Under the pieces are notes generated by a model. That model had not been told where the DNA came from. It saw only the letters and a program-made list of their open reading frames with translations, and ran no database searches. From assembly GCA_009901575.1 (NCBI GenBank), contig WXYP01000001.1, forward strand, positions 868,001 through 932,000: a DNA stretch of 64,000 nucleotides, in the 5' to 3' direction. Below, in pieces: positions 9,701-20,004 of the stretch (positions within the stretch are counted from its first letter, which is position 1; the number at the start of each line of letters is the position of its first letter). The position numbers and the translations under genes are program-made. The DNA is from Flavobacteriaceae bacterium R38 (GTDB lineage Bacteria > Bacteroidota > Bacteroidia > Flavobacteriales > Flavobacteriaceae).

Positions 9701-11210
9701 CGTTGATGTAGATTTTAATCCTGCATCAAAAGTAAACTTATATAAGCAAACTTTTGAATTTGATAACATTATACTTACAGATAGTAAATATGCAACCCAA
9801 TCGAGTTTAAATGGAACCATAACACATACAAATTTTGAAGATTGGTACCTGGATTTGGATATGAATACTTTAAACGATAGATTTTTAGTATTAGATACAG
9901 AGTATGATGAAGATGAATTATATTATGGAACAGGTTTTATAAGTGGTTCTGTACAAATTTACGGGCTTACTGATGCCCTGACAATCAAATCTGAGAATGC
10001 AAGAACAGAAGCCGGAACTTCATTTAAGATTCCTATAAGTGATGTAACCGCTATCGGGGATTCTTCTTTTATTAATTTCATAAATAAAAATGAAACAGAA
10101 GAAGAACGAAGACAAAGAGAACTGGTGGAGTACAAAGGGTTGGAGCTTGAATTTGATTTGGATGTAACTCCGGAAGCAGAAGTAGAAATAGTAATCGATC
10201 AAAAATCAGGGAGTACATTAAAAGGAACGGGAGCAGGAACATTGTATTTTGAAATCAATACCAATGGTAAATTCAATATGTATGGTGACTTTATTACATT
10301 TTCCGGGGATTATAATTTTAAATATGGAGGTATTTTAGATAAGAAGTTTAAAGTATCTCCGGGAGGAACAATTAACTGGGATGGCGATCCGTTAAAAGCC
10401 AATGTTAATTTAGAAGCTGTGTATTCTACATCTGCAAACCCTGCAATTTTACTTGACAATTCATCAATTACCAGGAAAATAGATACCGATGTGGTTATAA
10501 AATTAGATGGTGAGTTGTTACAGCCAACTATAGAATACGATATTGAATTTCCTAATACAAATTCTATAACAGTTTCTGAACTTAATTTTAAATTGGCAGA
10601 TAAAAACAGACGTGAATTACAAGCTCTTTCATTATTGTCTCAGGGAACATTTATTAATGAAGTGAGTATTACACAAGAAGCTTTAACTGGTAATTTAATT
10701 GAAACAGCTTCCAGTTTAATCAACAACCTGCTAAATAATGGAGATGGTAAATTTAATGTCGGAGTGTCATTACAGCAAGGTACAAGGTCTCCTTTAGGTG
10801 TGAATACAGAGAATCGATTTGGAGTTACCGTTTCCACTCAAATAAGTGAAAGAATACTTGTTAACGGTAAGTTTGGTATCCCTTTAGGTGGAGTTACAGA
10901 ATCTGTTGTGGCCGGAGATGTAGAAATTGAGGTTTTGCTAAATGAAGACGGGACATTAAGAGCAAAGATTTTTAATAAAGAAAACGAAATTCAACAATTC
11001 TTATCAGATCAGGTAGGATATACACAGGGAGTCGGACTTTCATATCAGGTAGAGTTTGATACATTTCAACAATTGATGCAAAAAATCTTTAAAAAATCTG
11101 ATAAAAAAGATAAAGACCAACAAAAAAAGCCTAAAGAAGCCCCTGTGGTAAAGGATGACCTTATTAATATAACTCCAAAAAAGAAAAAGGTTTCATCCAG
11201 AAATAATTAA
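6795..11210 (+). CDS. tamB: TamB-family translocation/assembly module protein
   Basis: A very long (1471+ residues) AsmA/TamB-type protein: an N-terminal membrane anchor followed by extended repetitive beta-rich sequence and a C-terminal TamB (DUF490) domain at about residues 1010-1420, with GTGAGTLYFEINTNGKFNMYG-like and KVSPGGTINWDGDPLKANVNLEA-like stretches. The family bridges inner and outer membranes and is linked to outer membrane protein insertion and phospholipid transport. The start is odd: the frame opens after a stop at 6735-6737 and has no ATG before the anchor. TTG 6795 would cut the anchor short. One extra A in the A6 run 6747-6752 would join it to ATG 6715 and give a full cationic-plus-hydrophobic anchor. 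The C-terminus is lysine-rich. Confidence 0.85.
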   Translation: MLIVLVIVFSIPGVQNSLARRATNAINEKYKTNINIDRVDLSFLGTVGLKGIYVEDYKKDTLIYIEKLNTSILSVKNAIDGKLEFGDITIDNLFFNLKTYEGRRDTNLDVFVAKLEGEPVESTGPSSFLLTSSKIKLKDGRFKLVDENVKKPVILNFSDLGANVKDFKIEGPNVTALINGLNLWSERGIQIQNLDTNFKYALDQMRFDDLSIETEFSTLAGNLVFNYDRKDFAKFLNKVKLEANFKDSRIALDEVNLFYDEFGTGNVITFSSEVDGVLNDFTARNMDVKSNSSMIKGDFNFKNIFSSSEPFELVAGIENVSSSYYQLKGLLPDILGKTLPSSFEKFGYFTINGNATITEEEIDASVNLFTDLGSGYSSMTLTNIDDIDNASYKGFVSLIDFDLGSFINNKTLGKTTSDFNVDGKGFTQENLNTEVIGKILKIQYNDYDYSNVDVSGVLKDQLFDGNMIFNDPNLKLNFKGLADLSQEKNKFNFIASVGYADFKKINLISRDSISVFKGNIDMDMTGNTLDNLEGEIRFTKTEYTNQDDHYSFEDFKLTSSFAGEERVLTINSPDFITGSVKGKFHLEETAKLLENSIGSIYTNYRPLEVKPGQYMDFDIKVYNKVVEVFFPEVRFGENTIIKGNLIADKGDFKLTFQSPNMRIYGNDFDNVNVQIDNKNPLFNTYIEVDKIDAGFYKVADFNLINATIKDTLFFRTEFKGGDETNHDYNLNFYHTFNDERRSVIGLKKSEVGLKGTKWLLNKNNNKKNRVIFNRRLDSIYIEEIDMVYKEEEIRLRGTLIDSTYKNIKLEFDNVALDKITPSIDSLALNGIVDGDLNILQRNNNYFPSSNLVIEDFALNKQDLGTLDIGIIGNEGLTKYSVDASLYRGFVENLRIIGSANYEKNDVTVDLNAAIDDFDLAPFSPLGEDVISNIRGLVTGNAVVSGSLKNPDINGQLELNDAGLKIPYLNVDVDFNPASKVNLYKQTFEFDNIILTDSKYATQSSLNGTITHTNFEDWYLDLDMNTLNDRFLVLDTEYDEDELYYGTGFISGSVQIYGLTDALTIKSENARTEAGTSFKIPISDVTAIGDSSFINFINKNETEEERRQRELVEYKGLELEFDLDVTPEAEVEIVIDQKSGSTLKGTGAGTLYFEINTNGKFNMYGDFITFSGDYNFKYGGILDKKFKVSPGGTINWDGDPLKANVNLEAVYSTSANPAILLDNSSITRKIDTDVVIKLDGELLQPTIEYDIEFPNTNSITVSELNFKLADKNRRELQALSLLSQGTFINEVSITQEALTGNLIETASSLINNLLNNGDGKFNVGVSLQQGTRSPLGVNTENRFGVTVSTQISERILVNGKFGIPLGGVTESVVAGDVEIEVLLNEDGTLRAKIFNKENEIQQFLSDQVGYTQGVGLSYQVEFDTFQQLMQKIFKKSDKKDKDQQKKPKEAPVVKDDLINITPKKKKVSSRNN

Positions 11211-11228
11211 AGATATTCTCATCTAATC

Positions 11229-11259
11229 TTTAAATTGACGCTTCATATGTCAGTTTAAA
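11229..11259 (+). terminator. Hairpin after tamB, possible terminator
   Basis: TTTAAATTGAC pairs with GTCAGTTTAAA (11-bp stem with one G-U pair) around a 9-base loop, 19 bp past the tamB stop. There is no run of T after it, so intrinsic termination is uncertain; it may only protect the 3' end of the transcript. Confidence 0.4.
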
Positions 11260-11511
11260 AATTGTAAATCGTAATCAATTCAACTGTATTAATTTTTTAG
11301 CATTGTTATATGGGCAATCCTAAAAGAGATATAAATGAACTATTTAAAAATAATGTTCATGTTAACTTACGCTTTATAAATAGGTTGAAATGATTGAATT
11401 GACCTTGAGATAAAAGAGAAAAACAAGGCGTAAACCTATGTAATCAAGGGGGTAAGGTGAAAATTATTAACGAAAACGTTTGAAATTTTAAAAGAACATA
11501 AAAATAAATAT

Positions 11512-11540
11512 TTCGATAACAGAATATTAAAATAAGTTTG
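11512..11540 (+). promoter_or_regulatory. Putative Bacteroidota sigma-A promoter of pfkA
   Basis: TAAGTTTG at 11533-11540 matches the -7 consensus TAnnTTTG exactly; TTCG about 17-18 bp upstream is a one-mismatch -33 element. Transcription would start near 11547, leaving a leader of about 20 bases before the pfkA ATG at 11568. Confidence 0.4.
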
Positions 11541-11567
11541 GTAGATTTACTTTTTAAATGAAAAAAT

Positions 11568-12554
11568 ATGCCTGATCGTATTAAAAAAATTGGAGTATTA
11601 ACCTCTGGTGGAGATTCGCCCGGAATGAATGCAGCATTGCGATCTGTAGTTAGAACATGTGCATATCATAACATTATATGTGTAGGTATTTATAGAGGAT
11701 ACCAGGGAATGATTGAAGGGGACTTTAAGGAGATGAACGCTAGAAGTGTTAATAATATAATTAATAAAGGAGGAACCATCCTTAAATCGGCTCGTTCAAC
11801 AGAATTTAGAACCCGTGAAGGTAGAGAAAAAGCATATGATAATTTAAAAGCCGAAGGTATAGATGCTTTTGTTGTGATAGGGGGCGATGGTAGCTTTACC
11901 GGAGCTATGATTTTTAGCGAAGAATATAGCTTCCCTGTCATGGGAATCCCCGGAACCATAGACAACGATATTTTTGGAACAAACTTTACTTTAGGTTTTG
12001 ATACAGCATTAAATACCGTAGTAGATGCTATTGATAAAATACGAGATACTGCCAGTTCACATAATCGCTTGTTTTTTGTTGAGGTGATGGGGAGAGATGT
12101 TGGGCATATTGCATTAAACGCAGGAGTAGGAGCAGGAGCAGAAGAAATTCTTATTCCCGAAGAAGATTTAGGATTAGAACGATTACTGGATTCTTTAAAA
12201 AGAAGTAAACGTTCAGGGAAATCTTCAAGTATTGTAGTTGTTGCAGAAGGAGATAAAATTGGAAAAAACGTATTTGAATTAAAAGAATATGTAGAAGAAA
12301 ACCTTTTGGATTACGATGTGAGGGTTTCTGTACTAGGACATATGCAAAGAGGAGGAACACCTTCATGTTTCGATAGAGTGCTGGCCAGTAGGATGGGAGT
12401 AAAAGCTGTGGAGAGTATTATAGAAGGAAGTACCAATTATATGGTAGGAGTAATAGATGATAAAATGGTATTAACTCCCCTGGAAAAAGCAATTAAAGGA
12501 CATACAAAAATAGATGTTGAGTTGTTAAGAGTATCAGATATAATGACTACATAA
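11568..12554 (+). CDS. pfkA: ATP-dependent 6-phosphofructokinase
   Basis: 328 residues, normal length for bacterial PfkA, which phosphorylates fructose-6-phosphate to fructose-1,6-bisphosphate in glycolysis. Seen: the nucleotide-binding GGDSPGMNAALR at 14-25, GGDGS at 105-109 (the glycine pattern of ATP- rather than PPi-dependent enzymes), the catalytic PGTIDND with Asp132, and MGRDVGHIAL plus LGHMQRGGTPSCFDRVLASRMG in the substrate half. It is followed after 19 bp by gapA, so two glycolytic steps are co-transcribed, and then by a sugar kinase gene. Confidence 0.96.
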   Translation: MPDRIKKIGVLTSGGDSPGMNAALRSVVRTCAYHNIICVGIYRGYQGMIEGDFKEMNARSVNNIINKGGTILKSARSTEFRTREGREKAYDNLKAEGIDAFVVIGGDGSFTGAMIFSEEYSFPVMGIPGTIDNDIFGTNFTLGFDTALNTVVDAIDKIRDTASSHNRLFFVEVMGRDVGHIALNAGVGAGAEEILIPEEDLGLERLLDSLKRSKRSGKSSSIVVVAEGDKIGKNVFELKEYVEENLLDYDVRVSVLGHMQRGGTPSCFDRVLASRMGVKAVESIIEGSTNYMVGVIDDKMVLTPLEKAIKGHTKIDVELLRVSDIMTT

Positions 12555-12570
12555 AACAATGTAAAATTAA

Positions 12571-13578
<1,008 letters not shown>

Positions 13579-13646
13579 TTATTAAATGATTATATTGAGA
13601 CTTAAAGTGTCAGAATTACTGAAAATTCATATTTAAAAAATAAAAT

Positions 13647-14504
13647 ATGGTATTAATAGTAGATAGCGGAGCTACAAAGTCAGATTGGATTGCTCTTGAT
13701 GAAACAGGAAAAGAACTTTTTATGACTCAAACCTTAGGTTTGAGTCCTGAGGTATTGACCAGGGAGATCATAGATGAGCGTCTGGCAAATAATTTTGAGC
13801 TATCTAAGCATAGAAAAGAAGTAAATAAACTTCATTTTTATGGAGCTGGTTGCGGAACAATAAGAATGAAAAATTTTTTAAAAGAGATTTTTCAGGAATA
13901 TTTTGTCAATGCAGAAATTACAATTAAAGAAGATACTTATGCAGCGGTTTACGCAACCACAGAACCGGGGAAAAGTGCTATAGCATGTATTTTAGGAACA
14001 GGTTCTAATTGTTGTTATTTTGATGGAGAAGTATTACATCAAAAAATACATTCCCTGGGTTATATTTTGATGGATGATGGAAGTGGTAACTATTTTGGAA
14101 GGCAGTTGCTTAGAGATTTCTACTATCATAAAATGCCAACAGGACTAGCTAAGAAATTTGAACAGGAATACGATTTGGATGCAGACGTAATAAAGAATCA
14201 TTTATATAAAATGCCTAATCCAAATACCTATCTGGCAACTTTTGCAAAATTTGTTATTCTAAATAAGGATGAATCGTATTGTCAAAAATTAATACGCAAA
14301 GGGATACAGCTTTTTATTGATAATGCAATCAGGCAATTTAATGGAGTAGAAGAGGAAGTCTCAATAAATTTTGTAGGTAGTATTGCTTTTTATCTCCAAG
14401 ACGAACTGAAAGCTGTGCTTAATGAAAATAATTTAAAACCGGGAAATATATTGAGACGTCCTATAGATGGCCTGGTAAAATACCATCAAATGGTACACCA
14501 ATAA
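13647..14504 (+). CDS. BadF/BadG-family ATPase, probable N-acetylglucosamine kinase
   Basis: 285 residues of the ASKHA fold: phosphate-1 motif IVDSGATKSDW at residues 4-14, phosphate-2 motif CILGTGSNCCYF near residue 114, and the adenosine-loop region NFVGSIAFYLQDEL near residue 245. Members in Bacteroidota are annotated as N-acetylglucosamine kinases, and phosphorylation of a salvaged amino sugar fits its position after pfkA-gapA, but the substrate is inferred. The 68-bp gap after gapA contains no clear terminator, so it is probably the last gene of the glycolytic operon. It converges with ridA 8 bp away. Confidence 0.75.
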   Translation: MVLIVDSGATKSDWIALDETGKELFMTQTLGLSPEVLTREIIDERLANNFELSKHRKEVNKLHFYGAGCGTIRMKNFLKEIFQEYFVNAEITIKEDTYAAVYATTEPGKSAIACILGTGSNCCYFDGEVLHQKIHSLGYILMDDGSGNYFGRQLLRDFYYHKMPTGLAKKFEQEYDLDADVIKNHLYKMPNPNTYLATFAKFVILNKDESYCQKLIRKGIQLFIDNAIRQFNGVEEEVSINFVGSIAFYLQDELKAVLNENNLKPGNILRRPIDGLVKYHQMVHQ

Positions 14505-14512
14505 AAAGTGTT

Positions 14513-14893
14513 CTATTTAACAGCAATCATTGAAATTTCAACATTTACATACTTAGGGAGATTGGCAACTTCTACGGTCTCTCTTGCCGGAGCAGTTTCA
14601 TCATTAAAATAACTGCCATAAACTTCATTTACAATTGAAAAATTATTCATATCGCTAAGAAAAATAGAAGTCTTAACTACATTCTCAAAAGTCATATTGG
14701 CTGTTTCCAAGACGATTTTTAAATTTTCCATGACCTGCTTGGCCTCATCTTTGACTCCAGTACTAACCAGCTCTCCGCTCTCAGGATTAATAGGAATTTG
14801 ACCAGATAAATATAAAGTGTCGTTGCTTAAAACAGCTTGATTATATGGTCCTAATGGAGCAGGAGCTTTATCTGTTTTTATGATTGTTTTCAT
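14513..14893 (-). CDS. ridA: RidA family reactive imine/enamine deaminase
   Basis: 126 residues, the usual RidA (YjgF/YER057c/UK114) length. Visible motifs are APLGPYNQAVLSNDTLYLSGQIP at the start, VKTSIFLSDMNNFSIVNEVY in the middle, and ARETVEVANLPKYVNVEISMIA with the catalytic Arg near residue 105. It hydrolyses reactive 2-aminoacrylate-type imines released by PLP enzymes. It is 38 bp downstream of lptD on the same strand and likely co-transcribed. Confidence 0.92.
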   Translation of the reverse strand: MKTIIKTDKAPAPLGPYNQAVLSNDTLYLSGQIPINPESGELVSTGVKDEAKQVMENLKIVLETANMTFENVVKTSIFLSDMNNFSIVNEVYGSYFNDETAPARETVEVANLPKYVNVEISMIAVK

Positions 14894-14931
14894 TTTATTA
14901 AATAAATTATGGTGATTAAATATTTTTGTAA

Positions 14932-17706
14932 TTATAGTCTTCTATCCGGATCTCTACGCTTTTCCCATTTGATATCCTGAAGGATAGATCCTTTGATTCC
15001 GATAAAGAAAAACCAGGTTCCGTTTTCTCTAAATGGTTGCCAGTCAAAGTTCATTCTCCAACTGTCCAGATCTCTTTCAAACCCTAAATTGGTGAAACCA
15101 AATCCCTGACCTAAAATATCATAACTGGAGGAAAAACGAATTCTCCATTTTTCTGATAAAGAAACATTGCCGCTAAACTGGATAGCGTTGTTGGTAATTT
15201 GATTCTGGCGATTACTATTGTTGTATCCTAATGAATATCCGATACGTAAATCCCAGGGAATAATATGATTGTACGGACCGTTTTCTTTTGCCTCTTCTTC
15301 ATTATCATCTTTTTCCTCTCTTTCATTAAAAAAACCTCTTTGATTTCTTCCTGCGGCGAAGCCACTTTCAAAAAAGGCATTGTCTACTTCTTCTTCTACA
15401 GATCTGTTATTATCATTGCCTTCTTGTGGACCAGTCTTCCTTTTGAAAGTTTCATTTGACAATGAGTAACTTAATGTAGCATTAGCGTTTGTTAAACGTG
15501 CTAATCCGCCCCCATTTTTAATGTTGAGGGTGTTGATTCTACGCCCGCTATTATCAATTGCATAAGGGTCAAAAGTACCTCCAAAATTAATACTCATTTT
15601 TTCATTAAAAAGCCGTGTTCCTCCTGTAACTCTTATTGGAGCCAGTGGGAGTGAGTCTGCAGCCAGATTATAAGAGGTGTTGAAGTTTAAACTGTTTAAG
15701 ATGCTTATTTTTTTAGGTTCTTTGGCTGTTGAATCCCTGCTTCTCACTTTTGCTTCCAAAGTATTAGCAATAGAAATTCCTATAATATTTGAATTTGCAA
15801 GACTTGGAGTACCAAGAATACTGTTTTGGAACCTTGTGAATTGTTGTACGTTACCATTTTGATCTATGAATTCATCAAAAAGACGTTCTGATGAAGGTGT
15901 AAATGAATAACTGATCGATGGACGTATCACATGCCTTATGGCCTGTATTTTTTTATCTTCTCCAAAATTAAAAGTTCCATAAACGGTGGTTCCTACACTG
16001 GCTCCAAGATTATATTGTCCAAAACGATCAAAACCATTAATAGTATCGGTAGGAGCTTCTCCTAACACAGGATCAAAATCTCTTCTTCTAATAGTTTCTA
16101 AAACCCACGTTTCATCATAATTCACATTTGCAGACACGCTCAAATATTTAGCAATCTTAAAGTTTGTGCTGACTGGAATAGTGTGTCTGGCGCCTACTCG
16201 CGCGTCATTAAACATATCTGCAGATAAGAAATCATCATCAGTAGTCTGAATTCTGTTCTCACCTCTCAAGTTGTATTGGAAATTAATATTTTGAAGAATC
16301 CCTTTTTTTGAACCTTCCTTAGGTGCAAATGGAAAAACTCGTTCTACACTAGCCTGTAAAGTGGGTAAAGTTAAATTGATGATTTCAGTATTCGTATTTT
16401 GATTATGTGTAGCTGTAAGGCTTATATTGACAGCAGGATAAGCCGGGAATGTTTTAGTATAAGAAATAGATGAATTAAGTGTATTTCTTAAAAAATCCCC
16501 TGTATTGTTTAACTGGTTAAGCGATTGTCTGAAAAACTGGCTACTTCCTACATTAACCGAAGCTGAAAATCTTGAATTTGGATTTGCCTTTGGGTCTTGA
16601 CTGTGTCTCCATCTCAAATTAAAAACACGTTGTTGACTAAAATCAGGGAATCCACGCTGACTGGTAATATTATTTTCAAATCTAAAACTTAATCCACCGT
16701 TAAAACGATATCGTTTGGAATAAGAACTTTCTCCCCGAATCCCAAAACTTCCGTTCGTAAAGTAATCTCCGGTTAATGCTAAATCTACATAATCGCTAAT
16801 TGCAAAATAATAACCTAGATTTTGTAAAAAGAAACCACGTTCATTAGATTGAGAAAATGTTGGGAATATTAGCCCCGAAGTCCTGCTTTGAGTTAATGGG
16901 AAATATGCAAAAGGAACAGCAATAGGTGTTGGTACATCGGCAATATACATATTACTAAACCCTGCAATAACTTTCTTTTTAGGTACAAACTTCCCTTTTC
17001 TTATTCTAATATAATATTCAGGATCATCGATATTTTCTGAGGTAGTTAGCTTTCCTTCATATAGATAATAAACAGAGTCATTTTCTTTTTTGGTAATCTC
17101 AGCTTTAACGGTAATCCCGCCACCGCCACCGCCAATACCACCAATACCGCCGCCACTTACAGATTGTTCAGATTTTGAATTCCATATCAACGCTTTTTGT
17201 GTGTCAAAATTAAAACGTATGGAATCTGGCTCAACTACATTACTGCCTTGTTTAAAATAAGGAGCTTGTGTAAAATTACCAGCAGTATCTTTAATTCTAC
17301 CTGCACTTACTTCATTTTTTATATAGTCTATTACAATGATTCCTGCTTTTAATTCAATATCCTGATAATAAATTTCAGCTTCATTGTAGAGGTAAATTTT
17401 CTTTTCTCGCTGACTTATTTTTTCGTAATCTTTTGCCTTTCGCTCTATTTGATCCAGCAAAAGAGGTTTTTTTTGATTGAGAGAATCTGTTTTTGTAGTA
17501 TCAACCTTAACGGTATCAATAGGGTTAACAACAAGAGAATCTTTCTTGGCTTCGATTTTTAAAGGCTTTTTTACAGGAGGTTCTTGTGCCTGAACAGATT
17601 GGTTACAGCAGAAAATGATAACCGTTAAAAGTATATAAAGTCGTTTTGCTTGCAAAGCTATAAATCCTATTTTTGTAAAAGTATGGCTCAATTTTTGAAG
17701 ATTCAA
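14932..17706 (-). CDS. lptD: LPS-assembly protein LptD-like outer membrane protein
   Basis: 924 residues with an N-terminal hydrophobic signal (ILLTVIIFCCNQSVQAQ), an OstA/LptA-like jellyroll region at about 90-250 containing a glycine-rich insert (residues 184-197), and a long C-terminal beta-barrel ending in strand-like alternation (FFFIGIKGSILQDIKW). The family inserts lipopolysaccharide into the outer leaflet. The start is debatable: ATG 17706 places 17 extra residues before a compact signal peptide that could also begin at TTG 17655 (L-QAKRLYILLTV). It is followed by ridA and divergent from the amidase gene 84 bp away. Confidence 0.85.
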   Translation of the reverse strand: MNLQKLSHTFTKIGFIALQAKRLYILLTVIIFCCNQSVQAQEPPVKKPLKIEAKKDSLVVNPIDTVKVDTTKTDSLNQKKPLLLDQIERKAKDYEKISQREKKIYLYNEAEIYYQDIELKAGIIVIDYIKNEVSAGRIKDTAGNFTQAPYFKQGSNVVEPDSIRFNFDTQKALIWNSKSEQSVSGGGIGGIGGGGGGITVKAEITKKENDSVYYLYEGKLTTSENIDDPEYYIRIRKGKFVPKKKVIAGFSNMYIADVPTPIAVPFAYFPLTQSRTSGLIFPTFSQSNERGFFLQNLGYYFAISDYVDLALTGDYFTNGSFGIRGESSYSKRYRFNGGLSFRFENNITSQRGFPDFSQQRVFNLRWRHSQDPKANPNSRFSASVNVGSSQFFRQSLNQLNNTGDFLRNTLNSSISYTKTFPAYPAVNISLTATHNQNTNTEIINLTLPTLQASVERVFPFAPKEGSKKGILQNINFQYNLRGENRIQTTDDDFLSADMFNDARVGARHTIPVSTNFKIAKYLSVSANVNYDETWVLETIRRRDFDPVLGEAPTDTINGFDRFGQYNLGASVGTTVYGTFNFGEDKKIQAIRHVIRPSISYSFTPSSERLFDEFIDQNGNVQQFTRFQNSILGTPSLANSNIIGISIANTLEAKVRSRDSTAKEPKKISILNSLNFNTSYNLAADSLPLAPIRVTGGTRLFNEKMSINFGGTFDPYAIDNSGRRINTLNIKNGGGLARLTNANATLSYSLSNETFKRKTGPQEGNDNNRSVEEEVDNAFFESGFAAGRNQRGFFNEREEKDDNEEEAKENGPYNHIIPWDLRIGYSLGYNNSNRQNQITNNAIQFSGNVSLSEKWRIRFSSSYDILGQGFGFTNLGFERDLDSWRMNFDWQPFRENGTWFFFIGIKGSILQDIKWEKRRDPDRRL

Positions 17707-17790
17707 ACTTACGTATATTTTTTGTCTGTTTGCAAGAGATTACAAATAATTTAACCAATATAAATATATCATAAGAATTGCAATTATTAT

Positions 17791-18978
17791 ATGAAACGTT
17801 TTTTTAGGAAAATATTAATTTTTACCATCATTATTGTAGTTCTGTCTTCTTTCGGATACATCAAAAATCAATCCAAAAAGAAAAAATTTACAATTGTTTT
17901 AGATGCAGGGCATGGCGGTAAAGATCCGGGAAAAGTAGCCAAGGTTGGAAAGAACAGGTATTTTGAAAAAGATGTAGCTTTAAAAATGATTCTTTTAATA
18001 GGAAAAGAACTGGAAAAAAATGATGATATTAATGTAATTTACACAAGAAAAGACGATACGTTTGTAGATTTATTTGTCCGAGGAAAAATTGCCAATGATG
18101 CCAATGCAGATTTATTTGTTTCCTTGCATTGTAATGCGCATACTTCTCAGGCTTATGGAAGTGAAACTTATGTTTTGGGACTCCACGCTAATAAACAAAA
18201 TTTTGAAGTTGCCAAAGCAGAAAATGAAGCTATATACCTGGAAGATGATTATGAAACTAACTATGCAAATTATGATATAAATTCGCCGGAATCTGTAATA
18301 GGACTTACTATAATGCAAGAAGAGTTTCTAAACCAGAGTATTGTTTTGGCCGCTATGATCCAGGAGAATTTTGAGGTTAAATTAAAGCGTAAGAACAGAG
18401 GAGTCAAACAAGCAGGGTTTATTGTACTTCACCAAACTTTTATGCCGAGCGTGCTTATCGAAACAGGTTTTATTACGAATGATAAAGAACGACAGTATTT
18501 AAGGTCTTCAAAAGGACAACAGGAAATGTCTAAAAGTGTTGTTAATGCCATAATGGGGTATAAAAAAAGGATTGAAGAAAATGTAGGTGATGATTTTTCA
18601 TTTGAACTCGAAAAAGACAGTGTGTCTTCTGTAGAGAATGATATAGATGATGTAAAGGAAGATGTTGTTAACAGAGATAATAATGAAGAACTAAACCCGA
18701 TTCCAGATGCATCTCCGATAATATTTAAGGTTCAAATCTCTGCCGGTACTACTCAACTAGAGCTAAAAGCATATAATTTCAAAGGATTAAACCCGATAAC
18801 AAGAGAAAAAGAAGAAGGAATTTACAGATATTTCTACGGAGAACTATCCAATTTTGAAGATGCTAAAAAATTCCAGGAAGAAGCCAAAGAAAAAGGATAC
18901 AGGTCAGCATTTATAGTAGCTTATAAAAAGGATAAAAGGATACCAATTAAAGAAGCATTAAAATCTATTTCGAATTAA
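17791..18978 (+). CDS. N-acetylmuramoyl-L-alanine amidase (Amidase_3) with SPOR-like C-terminus
   Basis: 395 residues: an N-terminal membrane/signal segment (residues 7-24), then an Amidase_3 domain with the zinc ligands and catalytic residues in place: VLDAGHGGKDPG (His41), FEKDVAL (Glu59), SLHCNAH (His113) and VLIETGFITN (Glu224). A linker rich in acidic residues (about 265-310) leads to a SPOR-like domain (FKVQISAGTTQLELK to the end), which binds septal, denuded peptidoglycan. It cleaves the amide between MurNAc and L-Ala, probably in daughter-cell separation. The MCE gene follows after 55 bp. Confidence 0.92.
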   Translation: MKRFFRKILIFTIIIVVLSSFGYIKNQSKKKKFTIVLDAGHGGKDPGKVAKVGKNRYFEKDVALKMILLIGKELEKNDDINVIYTRKDDTFVDLFVRGKIANDANADLFVSLHCNAHTSQAYGSETYVLGLHANKQNFEVAKAENEAIYLEDDYETNYANYDINSPESVIGLTIMQEEFLNQSIVLAAMIQENFEVKLKRKNRGVKQAGFIVLHQTFMPSVLIETGFITNDKERQYLRSSKGQQEMSKSVVNAIMGYKKRIEENVGDDFSFELEKDSVSSVENDIDDVKEDVVNRDNNEELNPIPDASPIIFKVQISAGTTQLELKAYNFKGLNPITREKEEGIYRYFYGELSNFEDAKKFQEEAKEKGYRSAFIVAYKKDKRIPIKEALKSISN

Positions 18979-19033
18979 GCTTATCTTAATAAAATTATTT
19001 CTAATTTTGTTTTTCACTAAAAAAAGTTAACGC

Positions 19034-20002
19034 TTGAAATTATCGAGAGAACTCAAAACCGCTATTTTGGTCCTGGCAGGAATCCTTTTATTTATAATCG
19101 GATTCAATTATTTAAAGTCAAACTCTCTCCTGGGAACAGAAAAAAAATACTACGCAGTTTATGATCATGTTGGAGGATTGTTAACTGGAACCCCTGTAAC
19201 TATTAATGGTTTTACTGTTGGAACTGTAAAAGATATCCGCTTTTTAGACGATAACGGAGAATCAGCTAAACTTATAGTGATATTTACTATAAATAACGAT
19301 TTTCCTTTTTCAAAGAATAGTACAGCAGAATTATATGATACCGGAATTATAGGAGGTAAAGGGATTCAAATTCTTCCTGTATTTGATAATGCTGTGTCCG
19401 CTAAATCAGGAGACACTCTTAATAGTTCTATAAGACCTGGAATTACAGAATTGGTAACAAATAAATTAACACCACTCCAGGAGCAATTAGGAACAGTGCT
19501 GGTAGACGCAGACTCATTATTAACTAGTGTTAATAGTATCTTAGATAAAGACACAAGAGACGATATTAAGAATAGTCTGGAAGGGTTAAGTACTACAATT
19601 ACAAATTTTAAAAAAGCTTCAGCATCTATTGATGAATTAATTGAAGGAAATCAAATAAAACTCGATAGTACTTTAAATAACGTAGAAAATATTACTGGAA
19701 ATTTTTCTAAAATATCAGATACATTAATAGCTGCTAATTTGGGAAAAACAGTAAAAGACCTCCAATTTACAATAGGTAATATTAATTCTCTTTTAACTAA
19801 GATTGATAACGGAGAAGGATCAGTAGGAAAACTTTTAAAAGACGAAAAACTTTATGATGACCTTACCGGTGCATCTGCTCAATTAGAATTGCTTCTTCAG
19901 GATATGAGATTAAATCCCAAACGTTACGTTCATTTTTCATTATTTGGAAGAAAACAAAAAGTGTATCAAACACCTAAAGAAGAAAATACCGAAAACAATT
20001 AA
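19034..20002 (+). CDS. MCE (MlaD) family protein
   Basis: 322 residues. One transmembrane anchor (residues 9-26) precedes a single MCE/MlaD domain (YYAVYDHVGGLLTGTPVTIN at about 41-60, GTVKDIRFL, ELYDTGIIGGKGIQI), then a helical tail. MCE proteins form hexameric rings that move phospholipids or other lipids between membranes. Translation appears to begin at TTG 19034; no ATG or GTG lies between the upstream stop and the anchor. No MlaE permease or MlaF ATPase gene is adjacent, so its partners are elsewhere. It is followed by the Fe-S membrane protein with only 2 bp between them. Confidence 0.85.
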   Translation: MKLSRELKTAILVLAGILLFIIGFNYLKSNSLLGTEKKYYAVYDHVGGLLTGTPVTINGFTVGTVKDIRFLDDNGESAKLIVIFTINNDFPFSKNSTAELYDTGIIGGKGIQILPVFDNAVSAKSGDTLNSSIRPGITELVTNKLTPLQEQLGTVLVDADSLLTSVNSILDKDTRDDIKNSLEGLSTTITNFKKASASIDELIEGNQIKLDSTLNNVENITGNFSKISDTLIAANLGKTVKDLQFTIGNINSLLTKIDNGEGSVGKLLKDEKLYDDLTGASAQLELLLQDMRLNPKRYVHFSLFGRKQKVYQTPKEENTENN

Positions 20003-20004
20003 TT

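Larger units (their letters stand above)
11211..11567 (+). other. Intergenic region between tamB and pfkA
   Basis: 357 bp without a credible gene. It holds a hairpin directly after tamB (11229-11259) and a Bacteroidota-type -7 element just before pfkA (11533-11540). The middle, about 11265-11510, shows no ORF of note, no repeat and no recognisable RNA motif. Confidence 0.6.
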